A stretch of 64,000 nucleotides of DNA, from positions 992,001 through 1,056,000 of the forward strand of contig NZ_FOOQ01000001.1 in the NCBI RefSeq assembly GCF_900113245.1, written 5' to 3'. Below the pieces are notes generated by a model. That model ran no database searches and was not told the origin of the DNA. It saw only the letters and a program-made list of their open reading frames with translations. The translations under genes and the position numbers were made by a program. Below are positions 32,863-41,859 of this stretch, piece after piece; position 1 is the stretch's first letter; every line of letters starts with the position of its first letter. This stretch comes from Halopelagius inordinatus. GTDB lineage: Archaea; Halobacteriota; Halobacteria; Halobacteriales; Haloferacaceae.

Positions 32863-33648
32863 ATGATCGGTAAGGCGACCGTCCAAGAGTACATGACGCG
32901 CGAAGTACAGACCGTGTCGCCGACGGATTCGGTCGCCGACGTCGCCCGCCGAATCATCGAGAGCGACGGACACAACGGCTTTCCCGTCTGCGAGGGGCGG
33001 CGCGTCGAGGGGTTCGTCACCGCCCGCGACATCCTGTTGGAGGACGACGAAGCGCCCATCTTCACCGCCATGACGGAGAACATCATCGTCGCGCACCCGG
33101 AGATGAACGTGACGGACGCCGCGCGCGTCATCCTCCGTTCGGGCATCCAGAAACTCCCCGTCGTCGACGACGCGGGCAACCTCGTCGGCATCATCTCGAA
33201 CACGGACGTCATCCGCTCACAGATAGAGCGCGCGACGCCGGAGAAGGTGGGGAAACTGATGCGGACGCTCGAACAGATACACGACATCGACATCCACGAG
33301 GAGCGCCAGACGGTCGAACTGTCGAAACTCATCCCGACGCAGGGCCGCGTGTACGCCGACGAACTCGAAGGGCGCAAGTACGAACTCGAACGCGGACTCG
33401 CGGAACCGCTCGTCGTCATCGAGAACCAAGGGACGTTGGTGCTCGCGGACGGACACCACCGCGTGATGGCCGCAGACCGAGTCGGCGTCGAGGAGATGGA
33501 GGCCTACGTCATCGTCCTCGACGACCCCATCGAACTCGGCATGCAGCGAACCGCACAAAAGGAAGGGTTAGAGTCCATCTCGGACATCGAAGTGGTCGAT
33601 TACGCGCGACACCCGTTGGTCGAGACGACAGAACGCCTCCAGTCGTAA
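32863..33648 (+). CDS. CBS-pair protein fused to a ParB/Srx-like domain
   Basis: A 261-residue protein starting at ATG 32863 (MIGKATVQEYMTREVQTVSP). Two CBS motifs (about 8-60 and 66-120) form one adenosine-nucleotide-binding module. Residues about 150-255 form a ParB/sulfiredoxin-like domain with the phosphate-binding box DGHHR (196-200). The same fold with a DGH-x-R box occurs in free-serine kinases (SerK/SbnI), so an ATP/ADP-dependent kinase is as plausible as DNA segregation. No parA is nearby. It follows the DHH gene by 63 bases. Confidence 0.87.
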   Translation: MIGKATVQEYMTREVQTVSPTDSVADVARRIIESDGHNGFPVCEGRRVEGFVTARDILLEDDEAPIFTAMTENIIVAHPEMNVTDAARVILRSGIQKLPVVDDAGNLVGIISNTDVIRSQIERATPEKVGKLMRTLEQIHDIDIHEERQTVELSKLIPTQGRVYADELEGRKYELERGLAEPLVVIENQGTLVLADGHHRVMAADRVGVEEMEAYVIVLDDPIELGMQRTAQKEGLESISDIEVVDYARHPLVETTERLQS

Positions 33649-33652
33649 CCGT

Positions 33653-33886
33653 TCAGTCCTCCCCGTCGTCGAACTCCGCCATCCACGCCTCCGCCAGCGA
33701 ACGCGCCTCCGTCTCGGTATCGACCCGTTCGCGCTCGTACCGCCGTTCCGTGGAGTCTTGATACAGTTGGTCCACTCTGACGACCCACGTCTCGTCGCCT
33801 CGCCGACGGAGGCGAACCGTCACGTGCCCGTCGTCTCGTTCCCACTCGGTGATTCGCTCGTCGGCTCTGACTTCGCGCCAACTCAT
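33653..33886 (-). CDS. 77-residue haloarchaeal protein
   Basis: A 77-residue protein starting MSWREVRADERITEWERDDG, with a beta-strand pattern HVTVRLRRRGDETWVVRVDQL followed by a charged helix ERRYERERVDTETEARSLAEAWM. It is compact and soluble. I recognise no function; similar small proteins are widespread in haloarchaea. It ends 5 bases after the converging CBS-ParB gene. Confidence 0.7.
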   Translation of the reverse strand: MSWREVRADERITEWERDDGHVTVRLRRRGDETWVVRVDQLYQDSTERRYERERVDTETEARSLAEAWMAEFDDGED

Positions 33887-33944
33887 ACGCTCGGCTCCGT
33901 TCTCCCGCTACAAGTGCTTCCCTTCTCGGAGGCGACGCGCGGTG

Positions 33945-34118
33945 TCACTCGACGGCTTCGACAGAGTCGGTATCGACCTCCGCGGACGCCAGCGGTCCGC
34001 CTCGCTCTCCGCAGAGCGGACACACCGAGTACCCGAGCGAGTCGTATTCGACAGCGTCCGCCCGCGCGAGTTCGCCGCACGTCGCACACTCGAAGTACGA
34101 AACCCATTGGAACGACAT
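33945..34118 (-). CDS. small zinc-ribbon protein
   Basis: A 57-residue protein from ATG 34118 (MSFQWVSYFECATCGELARA). Two Cys pairs, CATC (in FECATCGE) and CPLC (in YSVCPLCGERGG), about 20 residues apart, form a typical zinc ribbon. The C-terminal tail is acidic (ASAEVDTDSVEAVE). An in-frame ATG at 34145 would add nine residues, but an AT-rich element at 34141-34150 fits a promoter for the shorter start. It may bind nucleic acid or protein. No specific role is recognised. Confidence 0.72.
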   Translation of the reverse strand: MSFQWVSYFECATCGELARADAVEYDSLGYSVCPLCGERGGPLASAEVDTDSVEAVE

Positions 34119-34250
34119 ACAGTCTCGAACGAGAGCATGTACCATAGTTACGCGGCGCTTACCGGCCCGTCGGCCGCCGTCGCGACGGTCGGTACGAGGC
34201 GCGTGACCGCGTTCAGACGCCGTCAGGACACGGTACGGACAGGGCCGTCG

Positions 34251-35318
34251 TCAGACCGCGGCGTCGCCAGCACCCGCGTCTCGCGCGTCGTCCGTCGGTT
34301 CGTCGGGTCGACCGACCACGTCGAGTCCGGAGTCGACGCCGGCGAGAAGCAAAAGCGAGTAGTACCGAAAGTAGACCGCGACCGGAACGCTGACGAACAG
34401 GCCCGCGACTGCGAGGGCGACGACGTAGAGGAAAACGACGGCACCGAGGAGGACAGACCCGACCGACAGGGCGCCCGAGAGCGGTGAGAACGCGAGGAAG
34501 AGAGCGCCGCCGAGGAGGACGAACGGAACCGCGACGACGAGAGCGACGAGGGCGAGCGCAACCGCCATGACCGCGCCCACGAGGATTCCGAGTCCGAAGC
34601 GGACGACGACGTACAGCGCGAACTCCTCCCACTCTGCGCGCATCGTCGGGAGGACGCGCCGCCATCCGGCGAGGACGCCGCAGTCCTCGACGAGCATCGC
34701 CGGGACGACGAAGTCCCGAGTCAACCCGAGTACGAGTGCGACGAGGAGAGCGACGACGACGCCGACGAGAAAGACGGGGATGACGACGAGGAACAGTTCG
34801 GGTCCGAGGGAGACGGCTCCGAGAAGCGCCGCCGCAACCGGCACGGCGAACAGCGAGAACGCGGCGACTCCGAGGAGCAGTCTGAACGCGAACAGTCGCG
34901 CTCCGTCGCCGAGGTGAGACCGGAACGGACCGCGGATGCGGACGTCTCGGTCCGCCACCCCGACGACGAAGACGAACTCGAACACGGCCGCCAGAAACGA
35001 GTGAAGCACGAAGAGGAGGGCAAAGATGAGGGCGATTCCCGCGGCGATTCGAAGCGCCGAGACGCCGCCGAGCGCAGAGAGCACCTCGTTCGGCGAGAAC
35101 GCCCCGAGGTCGACATCCGACCCGAACGGGACCCCGGACCCCCCTGTACCGGATGAGGCGGACCCGGACCCGTTGGTCGTCACCGAGGCGTTGGTCCCGG
35201 TTCCGACGAAGAAGACGACGAGCGCCAACTTCGCCCACGTCCGGGCGTCGAACGGGAGGAGGAGCGACTCCGTCGCGGTGCGGGCGTCCGAGAGGGCGTC
35301 GACTGCGTTCCACGACAT
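34251..35318 (-). CDS. multi-spanning membrane protein (DUF7544-like)
   Basis: A 355-residue protein from ATG 35318 (MSWNAVDALSDARTATESLL), placed by the TATA element at 35343-35349. The open frame continues far upstream antisense to the M24 peptidase, but that part is not coding. About six to seven helices are visible, with a Gly/Ser-rich exposed segment (about 40-72) after helix 1. The DRDVRIRGPFRSHLGDGARLF segment is typical of this haloarchaeal family. It resembles the general DUF4013/GlpM-type membrane folds; the function is unknown. Confidence 0.83.
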   Translation of the reverse strand: MSWNAVDALSDARTATESLLLPFDARTWAKLALVVFFVGTGTNASVTTNGSGSASSGTGGSGVPFGSDVDLGAFSPNEVLSALGGVSALRIAAGIALIFALLFVLHSFLAAVFEFVFVVGVADRDVRIRGPFRSHLGDGARLFAFRLLLGVAAFSLFAVPVAAALLGAVSLGPELFLVVIPVFLVGVVVALLVALVLGLTRDFVVPAMLVEDCGVLAGWRRVLPTMRAEWEEFALYVVVRFGLGILVGAVMAVALALVALVVAVPFVLLGGALFLAFSPLSGALSVGSVLLGAVVFLYVVALAVAGLFVSVPVAVYFRYYSLLLLAGVDSGLDVVGRPDEPTDDARDAGAGDAAV

Positions 35319-35342
35319 AGTCGTGAGTTGCACCTCCGAGCG

Positions 35343-35349
35343 GGATAAA
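35343..35349 (-). promoter_or_regulatory. TATA box for the multi-spanning membrane protein
   Basis: TTTATCC on the minus strand, 25-31 bases upstream of ATG 35318. This supports a leaderless mRNA and excludes the long N-terminal extension. Confidence 0.6.
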
Positions 35350-35413
35350 CTCCACTGTCGAGATGGAGACCAGACGACGGCGGCGACGCCTCTACTGGCT
35401 CGCGTCCCCGCAG

Positions 35414-35420
35414 ATATTTG
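35414..35420 (+). promoter_or_regulatory. TATA box for the M24 peptidase
   Basis: ATATTTG ends 25 bases before ATG 35445. The alternative TTG start at 35418 lies inside this element and is therefore unlikely. Confidence 0.55.
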
Positions 35421-35444
35421 TCCGCCGACACGGAAGCGGATGCT

Positions 35445-36557
35445 ATGCCCGCCGCCTTCGAGCGACGAACACGCGACGCTCAGACTGCGCTCTCGGACGC
35501 CGGTGCCGACGCGCTCGTCTGTTTCCCGAGCCAGAACCTGTTTTACCTCACCGGGTTCGACGAAGACCCCGGAGAGAGACATCTGCTCTGTCTTCTCCCC
35601 GCCGAGGGGGACCCGACGTTTCTCGTCCCCGAACTGTACGAAAAACAGGTCCGAGAGGCGTCGTGGATCGACGACGTGCGGACGTGGGCCGACGGCGACG
35701 ACCCCCTCGCAGCGGTCGAATCTGTCGTTTCTGACCTCGGCCTCCCGGAGTCGCCGCACGTTCTCGTCGACGACACCATGTGGGCGCGCTTCACGCACGA
35801 CTTGCGGGCGGCGCTTCCGGACGCGACGTTCGGACTCGCGAGCGAGGTGCTCTCCGCCATCCGGGTTCGGAAGGACGAGGCGGAACTGGACGCGATGAGA
35901 CGGGCGGCCGCCGCCGCGGACGAGGCGATGGACGCCGTCCGCGCGATGGGCGCCGACGCCGTGGGACTGTCCGAACGCGAACTCGCACAGGAGATAGAGC
36001 GACGGTTGGCCGAGGCGGGCGGCGACGGCGTCTCTTTCGAGACCATCGTCGGGGCGGGACCGAACGGCGCGATGCCGCACCACCACCACGGGGACAGAGA
36101 GGTGCGCGCGGGCGAACCCGTCGTCCTCGACTTCGGGACGCGCGTGGACGGTTATCCCAGCGACCAGACCCGGACTGTCGTCTTCGACGGCGACCCCTCG
36201 GAGACGTTCGAGGACGTCCACGCCGTCGTGCGGGACGCGGTGGCGGCGGGCGTGGACGCAGTCGAACCCGGCGTCACGGCGGAGTCGGTGGACCGCGCCG
36301 CGCGAGAGGTCATAGAGGAGGCGGGCTACGGCGACCGGTTCGTCCACCGGACGGGTCACGGCGTCGGACTCGACGTCCACGAGGAGCCGTACATCGTCAC
36401 CGGAAACGACCGCGAACTGGAGGCTGGGATGGTGTTCAGCGTCGAACCCGGCGTCTACCTGCCCGAGGAGTTCGGCGTCCGGATAGAGGACCTGGTCGCC
36501 GTCACGGCGGACGGTTGCGAACGGTTGAACCGCACCGACCGCGGATGGGAGTGCTGA
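35445..36557 (+). CDS. M24 family metallopeptidase (Xaa-Pro aminopeptidase-like)
   Basis: A 370-residue protein starting MPAAFERRTRDAQTALSDAG. The N-terminal creatinase-like domain (about 5-130) has the FPSQNLFYLTGFDE pattern. The C-terminal pita-bread domain (about 140-365) holds the metal ligands: Asp in VVLDFGTRVDGY and SDQTRT, His in HRTGHGVGLDVHEEPY, Glu in VFSVEPGVYLP and Glu in GVRIEDLV. PHHHHGD sits at the active-site mouth. It most likely cleaves Xaa-Pro dipeptides or N-terminal Xaa-Pro bonds in the cytosol. Confidence 0.94.
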   Translation: MPAAFERRTRDAQTALSDAGADALVCFPSQNLFYLTGFDEDPGERHLLCLLPAEGDPTFLVPELYEKQVREASWIDDVRTWADGDDPLAAVESVVSDLGLPESPHVLVDDTMWARFTHDLRAALPDATFGLASEVLSAIRVRKDEAELDAMRRAAAAADEAMDAVRAMGADAVGLSERELAQEIERRLAEAGGDGVSFETIVGAGPNGAMPHHHHGDREVRAGEPVVLDFGTRVDGYPSDQTRTVVFDGDPSETFEDVHAVVRDAVAAGVDAVEPGVTAESVDRAAREVIEEAGYGDRFVHRTGHGVGLDVHEEPYIVTGNDRELEAGMVFSVEPGVYLPEEFGVRIEDLVAVTADGCERLNRTDRGWEC

Positions 36558-36567
36558 CCGCGGCGTC

Positions 36568-38325
36568 TCACGGCGAGTCGGTGGTAGCGTCCATCTCCCT
36601 CGCACCGTTCGTTCGCTCGCCGGCCCCCGACGACCCGCGGGGGAGCGTCACGCGAGAGACGGTGCCCGACTCGCCCGTGGACAGAGAGACGCAACCGCCC
36701 GAGTGGGTCACGAACCACTGTACCAACCAGAGACCGAACCCGCTCGCGTGCTGAAGCGGCGTCTCGCCGTCACCGCGTACCGCCTCCAGTTCGTGGTCGG
36801 GGATTCCGGGTCCGTCGTCGCTGACCGTGACGACCGTCTCGTCGCCGAGTTCGGCGCGAACCTCGACCGTCGGAGAATCGCCGCCGTGTCTGACAGCGTT
36901 CTCGACGAGGTTCTCGAAGGCGACGCCGACGAGCGGTATCGCCTCTACCGGAACCACGTCCGGTCCGACGTACTCTACCGTCGCGTCGGGAGCGTCCCGT
37001 TCGGCGTCTGCGACCGTCTCGCGGAGTTTCGGGCCGAGGTCGAACGACTCTCGCGGTCGCATCTCGCTGTCTAACGCGCGTTCGACGGAGCGAGCCTTGT
37101 CGGCCAGTTCGGTCATCGAATCGACGCGCCGGACGATAGTTTCGGCGGCGGCGCGGCGGTCGGCCTCGTCTTCTTCGTCGTCGGCGACGAGCGACGCGTA
37201 GCCGGAGACGACGTTGAGGTCGTTCCGGAGGTCGTGGCGGAGAACGCGGTTCATCACGCTCAACCGCTGTTCGCGTTGCCGCCGTTCGGTCACGTCCCGC
37301 AGCGTCAACACCTCTCCTTCGACCCGTCCCGTCATCGACGTGAAGGAGGAGACGCGCACGTCGTAGATGGCCTCCGAATCCTCCGGCGCGTACTCGAACG
37401 TTCGTTCACCGGCTTCGAGGCGGGCCGCCAGTTCCGGCGCGACGGCGGCCAGCGGTTCTCCGCCGATGCCGCCCGCGGTCGGTCCGAGCATCCGCTCTGC
37501 GGCGGGGTTGATGTCCGAGATATCGCCCTCGGCGGCGACGACGACTCCGTCGCGCAAATCGTCGATGACGTGGTCTCTGACCGCCTCGCGCGCCGCCGGA
37601 AGCACGTCGAACAGGTCGAACTCGACGGTGGCGAGAGCGAACAGGCCGCCCGAAACGGTGAACGCAAGCGGCGTCGGGTCGAAGCGTATGGGGAGCAAGC
37701 CGAGAAAGTGAAACACGTTCGTCAGCCACGTCGTCGCCAATCCGGTGAGAAGCAACAGGCTCTGGTCCCGATACTCCCGCCGCGAGACCAGCGCGAGACG
37801 GCCCAGAAAGACCGACCCGAGGACGACGAGCGAGTACGCGAAGACGATAAACAGGTAGAAGACCGGACCTTTCTCCGTGGCGATGTAGCTGACGCCGTTT
37901 ACCGATTCGGTCGTCGCGGCGGTCCACAGGAGCCCCGACGCCGGAGACGTCCACGCCGCGGCCACGACGACGACCGGAACCGACCCGAGACCGGCCCACA
38001 TCCACGGCCGGAACGCCCACTGGTCCGTGTACGCCGTCGCGAACACGAACCACGCGATGCTCGTGGTCCCGACGAACCCGTACGAGATGCGCGCGAACAG
38101 GAGTTTCTGTTCGATGCCGACGCTCGAAAGCTCGCCGAGCGACATCGTCGCCCAGCCCGCGAGTCCGAAAAACAGCAACGAGAGTTCCCGCGCACCGGGT
38201 CTGTCGCGCCGGTGCAGAAACGAGAGAGCGAGCGCGACCGAGACTCCCGCAGAGAGAACGAAGAGCGGACTGGCGAGAGTCGTCTGCCAAGCCATTTCAT
38301 GTTGGTAACCAGTAAGTACAATCAT
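36568..38325 (-). CDS. sensor histidine kinase with 7TM and PAS domains
   Basis: A 585-residue membrane kinase. Residues about 12-235 form the seven-helix HisKA_7TM sensor; 250-345 a PAS domain (VIDDLRDGVVVAAEGDISDINPAAERML); 355-420 the dimerisation helix with phospho-acceptor His364 in RHDLRNDLN; and 455-570 the HATPase domain with N-box FENLVENAVRHG, G1 SDDGPGIP and G2 GFGLWLVQ. No receiver gene is adjacent, so the partner is elsewhere. ATG 38295 (MAWQTTLASP) is an alternative start ten residues in. Confidence 0.9.
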   Translation of the reverse strand: MIVLTGYQHEMAWQTTLASPLFVLSAGVSVALALSFLHRRDRPGARELSLLFFGLAGWATMSLGELSSVGIEQKLLFARISYGFVGTTSIAWFVFATAYTDQWAFRPWMWAGLGSVPVVVVAAAWTSPASGLLWTAATTESVNGVSYIATEKGPVFYLFIVFAYSLVVLGSVFLGRLALVSRREYRDQSLLLLTGLATTWLTNVFHFLGLLPIRFDPTPLAFTVSGGLFALATVEFDLFDVLPAAREAVRDHVIDDLRDGVVVAAEGDISDINPAAERMLGPTAGGIGGEPLAAVAPELAARLEAGERTFEYAPEDSEAIYDVRVSSFTSMTGRVEGEVLTLRDVTERRQREQRLSVMNRVLRHDLRNDLNVVSGYASLVADDEEDEADRRAAAETIVRRVDSMTELADKARSVERALDSEMRPRESFDLGPKLRETVADAERDAPDATVEYVGPDVVPVEAIPLVGVAFENLVENAVRHGGDSPTVEVRAELGDETVVTVSDDGPGIPDHELEAVRGDGETPLQHASGFGLWLVQWFVTHSGGCVSLSTGESGTVSRVTLPRGSSGAGERTNGAREMDATTDSP

Positions 38326-38489
38326 ACGTTTCTCATTGAGTATCCGCGACGGTATTCGGACTCGTCACCCTCGCCCGGCGACCGCACGCGGCGAGGACGG
38401 GACCCTCGGAGACGGAAGAACGAAGACGGTGGCCGGTTCGCATCGCCGCCACGCTATCCGTGACGGCGAAATCGCGGATCCGAGACGAC

Positions 38490-39593
38490 TTACTCGCCGT
38501 CGGCGTCGGCGTCGGAGGTGTCGGACGGGTCGTTCGCGGGACCGACGAGCGAGTCCACGTCGGTGTGTTCGAAGAGCAGGTCGCGCATCCGGTTCACCGT
38601 CCGTTCGTCGCGCGTGCGGCCCGACCGGATGACGTCCTCCGCGCGATCGACGACGGTCAGCGTGTCGCCGTTGACCATCATGACCGGTACGCCCTTCGAT
38701 TCGGCCTTGCCGAGGACGGCCCCCGAGGGCCGGTGGCCGCCGGTGAGGATGATGGTCTTGACGCCGGGGGCTTCGAGTGCGGCGGTGATTATCTCCGACC
38801 GGTCGCCACCGGTGATGACCGCGGCGTCCTTCGTGCGCCGGAAGTAGCGCAGGGCGGCGTCGCCGCCCATCGCGCCGACGAGGAAGCGTTCGACGTACGC
38901 CTCGGTCTCGCCGCCGGTGACGAGGTCAGCGCCGAGTTCGTCCGCGAGTCCCTCGACGGTGACGCCCGCCAGTTCCTGTTCTCGCGGGACGACGCCGAGG
39001 ACGGGGATGCCGCGGCCTTCGAGGAACGGCACGACCTCCTGTTCGAGTTCGTCGAACGCGGCGTCGGTGACGCCGTTGAAGAGGACGCCCGTCAGTCGGT
39101 CGCCGAACTGCTCTGCGGCCGCGATGACGTCGTCTACGTCCGCCGTCTTCTGGTAGTTGGCGACGAGGACGACGCCCGCGTCGAGTCGGTTCGCGACGTC
39201 TACGTCGGTCAGGTCGACGATGCCGCCGGTGGACCAGACGCCGCCGCCCTCGACGAGCATGAGGTCTTTGCCCTCCGCGAGTTGGCCGAAGTATTCGTCG
39301 ACTATCTCGCCGAGTTCCTCGCCGTCTTCTTGGCCGCGAATCGCGCCGTCGATGAACGTCGGCGAGTAGACGACGGGTTCCATCTGGTGCATCTCGGCGT
39401 CGAGTCCGAGCACTTCGCGCGCCAACATCGGGTCTCGGTCGAGGGTCTTGCCGACGTTCGACTGCAGGCGCGTGCCCTTGGGCTTCATGTAGCCCACGTC
39501 GAGGCCGCGTTCTTTCGCGAGTTGGCCGAGTGCGAGGGCGACGGCCGTCTTTCCGGTACTTTCGTGGGTCGAGGTGACGAGTAGCGAGTTCAT
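38490..39593 (-). CDS. BioD-like/DRTGG phosphotransacetylase-family protein
   Basis: A 367-residue protein. The N-terminal half is a dethiobiotin-synthetase-like P-loop domain with THESTGKT (8-15), MLVEGGGVWSTGG and NGVTDAAF. The C-terminal half (about 215-330) is a DRTGG domain with VGAMGGDAALRYFRRTKDAAVITGGDR. This is the N-terminal architecture of long bacterial Pta proteins, but the acetyltransferase domain is missing, so activity as a phosphotransacetylase is unlikely. It starts 5 bases from the end of the ADP-forming acetyl-CoA synthetase gene, suggesting a regulatory role in acetyl-CoA metabolism. Confidence 0.88.
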   Translation of the reverse strand: MNSLLVTSTHESTGKTAVALALGQLAKERGLDVGYMKPKGTRLQSNVGKTLDRDPMLAREVLGLDAEMHQMEPVVYSPTFIDGAIRGQEDGEELGEIVDEYFGQLAEGKDLMLVEGGGVWSTGGIVDLTDVDVANRLDAGVVLVANYQKTADVDDVIAAAEQFGDRLTGVLFNGVTDAAFDELEQEVVPFLEGRGIPVLGVVPREQELAGVTVEGLADELGADLVTGGETEAYVERFLVGAMGGDAALRYFRRTKDAAVITGGDRSEIITAALEAPGVKTIILTGGHRPSGAVLGKAESKGVPVMMVNGDTLTVVDRAEDVIRSGRTRDERTVNRMRDLLFEHTDVDSLVGPANDPSDTSDADADGE

Positions 39594-39597
39594 GGGT

Positions 39598-41691
39598 CTA
39601 CAGTTGGTCTGGGTCGACGGTGAGTCGCACGTCCACGGCTTTGACGCCGTCGGGCGTGGCGACGAGCGGGTTGATGTCCAGTTCGAGGATGGCCGGGAAG
39701 TCCGTGACGAGTTGCGAGAGGCGTTGGATGGTCTCCGAGACGCCCTCGACGTCCACTGGCTCCCGGCCCCGCGCGCCGCGCAGCAACGGCGCTGAGTCTA
39801 TCTCTTCTGTCATCTCCGTGGCTTCGGACTCGGAGACGGGCGCGACGCGGAACGTCGTGTCCTCCAGCACTTCGACGAAGATGCCGCCGAGGCCGAACAT
39901 GAGTAGCGGTCCGAACTGCGGGTCTTTGTTCGTGCCGACGATGGTCTCGACGCCGCTGTCTAAGTCCACCATCTCTTGGACCTGCACGCCGATGATGTTG
40001 GCGTCGGGTTGGTAGTTCCGCGCCCGCGTGATCAGGTCCTCGTAAGCGTCGTAGACGTTCTCGTTTTCGACGCCGACTTTGACGCCGCCGATGTCGGATT
40101 TGTGGAGGATGTCGGGGCTGACTATCTTCATCACCACGTCGCCGTCTATCTCCTCTGCGACTTCGAGGGCGGCGGCGGGCGCGTCCACGATGTCGCCCGT
40201 CGGCGTGTCGATACCGTACGCGTCCAACAGGTCCATCGCCTCGACGCCGAGGCGGGTGTCGTCGCGGTCCTCGACGCTCGCGAGGATGTCGCGGGCGCGT
40301 TCTCGGTCCACGTCGAACTCGACCGGGTCGTCGTACTGCCGCCGACTGATGTCGCGGTACCGCGCGAGCGAGTCGAGTCCGCCCACGGCCCGGGCGGGGT
40401 CGAAGTAGTTCGGGATGCCCGCGTCGGTGAGCACCTCGGCGGCGGACGTGACGCGTTCCCCGCCCATGAAGCAGGCCGCGACGGGTTTGTCGTGTTTCTC
40501 TTGGAGTTCGACGGTGTCCTCGGCGAGTTGCGCGTAGTCGAGGACGGCGGTCGGACAACTCAACACGAGGGCCGCTCCGACGTTCTCGTCCGCGAGAGCC
40601 ACGTCCAACGCCTCGCGGAAGCGTTCGTTGTCGGCGTCGCCGACGATGTCGACGGGGTTGAATATGTTGCCCTCCTCGGGGAGCGTCTCGGAGAACGTGT
40701 CGAGCGTCTCGTCGGTGAACTCCGCCATAGAGAGCCGAGAGTCGCCGACGGCGTCGGTTGTCATCACGCCGGGGCCGCCCGCGTTCGTGATGACGGCGAT
40801 GTCGTCGTTCTCGGGGAGCGGTTGGTTCTCCAGGACCCGGGCGGCGTCGAACAGTCCCTGCACGGACTCGGCGCGGATGACGCCCGCCTGTTCCAGACCG
40901 GCCTCGTACGCCTTGTCGGACCCCGCGATGGTCCCCGTGTGACTGGAGGCGGCCTGCGCACCGGCGTCCGTCCGGCCGGACTTGACGAGGACGATGGGGG
41001 TGTCTTTCGTCACGTCGCGCGCCGTGTCGATGAACTCCCGCCCGGCGTCTATGCCTTCGAGGTAGCCGATGATGACGTCGGTGTCCTCGTCGTCGCCCCA
41101 CGTGTCCACGAAGTCCGCCTCGTCCAAGACGGCCTTGTTTCCGAGCGAGACGACGTCTTTGAAGCCGATGCCTTGGTCGTTGGCCCAATCGAGCACCGCG
41201 GTGATGAACGCCCCCGACTGGCTCATGAAGGACATAGAGCCCTCCGTCGCGTTCTCGGGACCGAACGTGGCGTTCATCCCCTTCGGCGTGGACATGATGC
41301 CGAGGCTGTTCGGACCGACGAGGTTCATGTCGTACTCCTCCGCGACGGCGGTCAGTTCCTGTTCTCGCGTCGCGCCCTCGGTTCCGGTCTCTCCGAACCC
41401 GGCGGTGATGACGACGACGTTCGAGATACCGGCCTCGCCCGCGTTCTCGACGACGTCCACCGCGATGTGCGGCGGGACGACGACGACAGCGAGGTCGGCG
41501 TCGGAGTCGCCGACGCCCGACACCGCCGGGAGGCCGAACACCTCGTCGTACTTCGGGTTGACGGGGACGACGTCCCCCTCGAAGTCGTCGACGAGGTTCT
41601 CCATGATGGCGCGACCGACGGAGCCTTCGCGCTCTGTCGCACCCACCACGGCGATGCGTTCGGGTACGAACAACTCAGATAACTCTCCCAT
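39598..41691 (-). CDS. acetate-CoA ligase (ADP-forming), fused alpha-beta subunits
   Basis: A 697-residue enzyme that converts acetyl-CoA, ADP and phosphate to acetate, ATP and CoA. The order is CoA-binding (about 7-130), CoA-ligase domains (about 145-450) with the phosphorylated His251 in SSHTGTIAGSDKAYE, and an ATP-grasp beta part (about 475-695) with GDVVMKIVSPDILHKSDIGGVKVGV. In halophilic archaea the two subunits are fused like this. A TATA box lies 27 bases upstream. It is followed by the BioD/DRTGG gene. Confidence 0.93.
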   Translation of the reverse strand: MGELSELFVPERIAVVGATEREGSVGRAIMENLVDDFEGDVVPVNPKYDEVFGLPAVSGVGDSDADLAVVVVPPHIAVDVVENAGEAGISNVVVITAGFGETGTEGATREQELTAVAEEYDMNLVGPNSLGIMSTPKGMNATFGPENATEGSMSFMSQSGAFITAVLDWANDQGIGFKDVVSLGNKAVLDEADFVDTWGDDEDTDVIIGYLEGIDAGREFIDTARDVTKDTPIVLVKSGRTDAGAQAASSHTGTIAGSDKAYEAGLEQAGVIRAESVQGLFDAARVLENQPLPENDDIAVITNAGGPGVMTTDAVGDSRLSMAEFTDETLDTFSETLPEEGNIFNPVDIVGDADNERFREALDVALADENVGAALVLSCPTAVLDYAQLAEDTVELQEKHDKPVAACFMGGERVTSAAEVLTDAGIPNYFDPARAVGGLDSLARYRDISRRQYDDPVEFDVDRERARDILASVEDRDDTRLGVEAMDLLDAYGIDTPTGDIVDAPAAALEVAEEIDGDVVMKIVSPDILHKSDIGGVKVGVENENVYDAYEDLITRARNYQPDANIIGVQVQEMVDLDSGVETIVGTNKDPQFGPLLMFGLGGIFVEVLEDTTFRVAPVSESEATEMTEEIDSAPLLRGARGREPVDVEGVSETIQRLSQLVTDFPAILELDINPLVATPDGVKAVDVRLTVDPDQL

Positions 41692-41717
41692 CGCCCGACG
41701 GTACTCGCTCTCGCCGC

Positions 41718-41722
41718 ATAAA
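41718..41722 (-). promoter_or_regulatory. TATA box of the acetate-CoA ligase gene
   Basis: GGATTTATG on the minus strand, core TTTAT 27-31 bases upstream of ATG 41691. It fits a leaderless mRNA. Confidence 0.55.
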
Positions 41723-41859
41723 TCCGGGTATGTTATGAATCACATGGACCGTGCGGACAGTTACCGTTCACGGTTTTCGATAAATGTGTTCGAATTATTG
41801 TCGGAGTGTACGATTCGAGCGCCGGAACCGAGGGCCGGTCTCCTCGTGTCCCCGCCGGG

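Noticed and set aside
32863-33648. Possible plasmid or chromosome partition locus because of the ParB-like domain
   Set aside because: There is no parA, no parS-like repeat set and no replication gene nearby; the CBS fusion points to another role.
35319-36605. N-terminal extension of the multi-spanning membrane protein
   Set aside because: The extension is antisense to the M24 peptidase and lies upstream of a TATA box at 35343-35349.
39976-41682. 568-codon plus-strand ORF opposite acetate-CoA ligase
   Set aside because: Antisense shadow with no recognisable domain; the minus strand encodes all ligase motifs.
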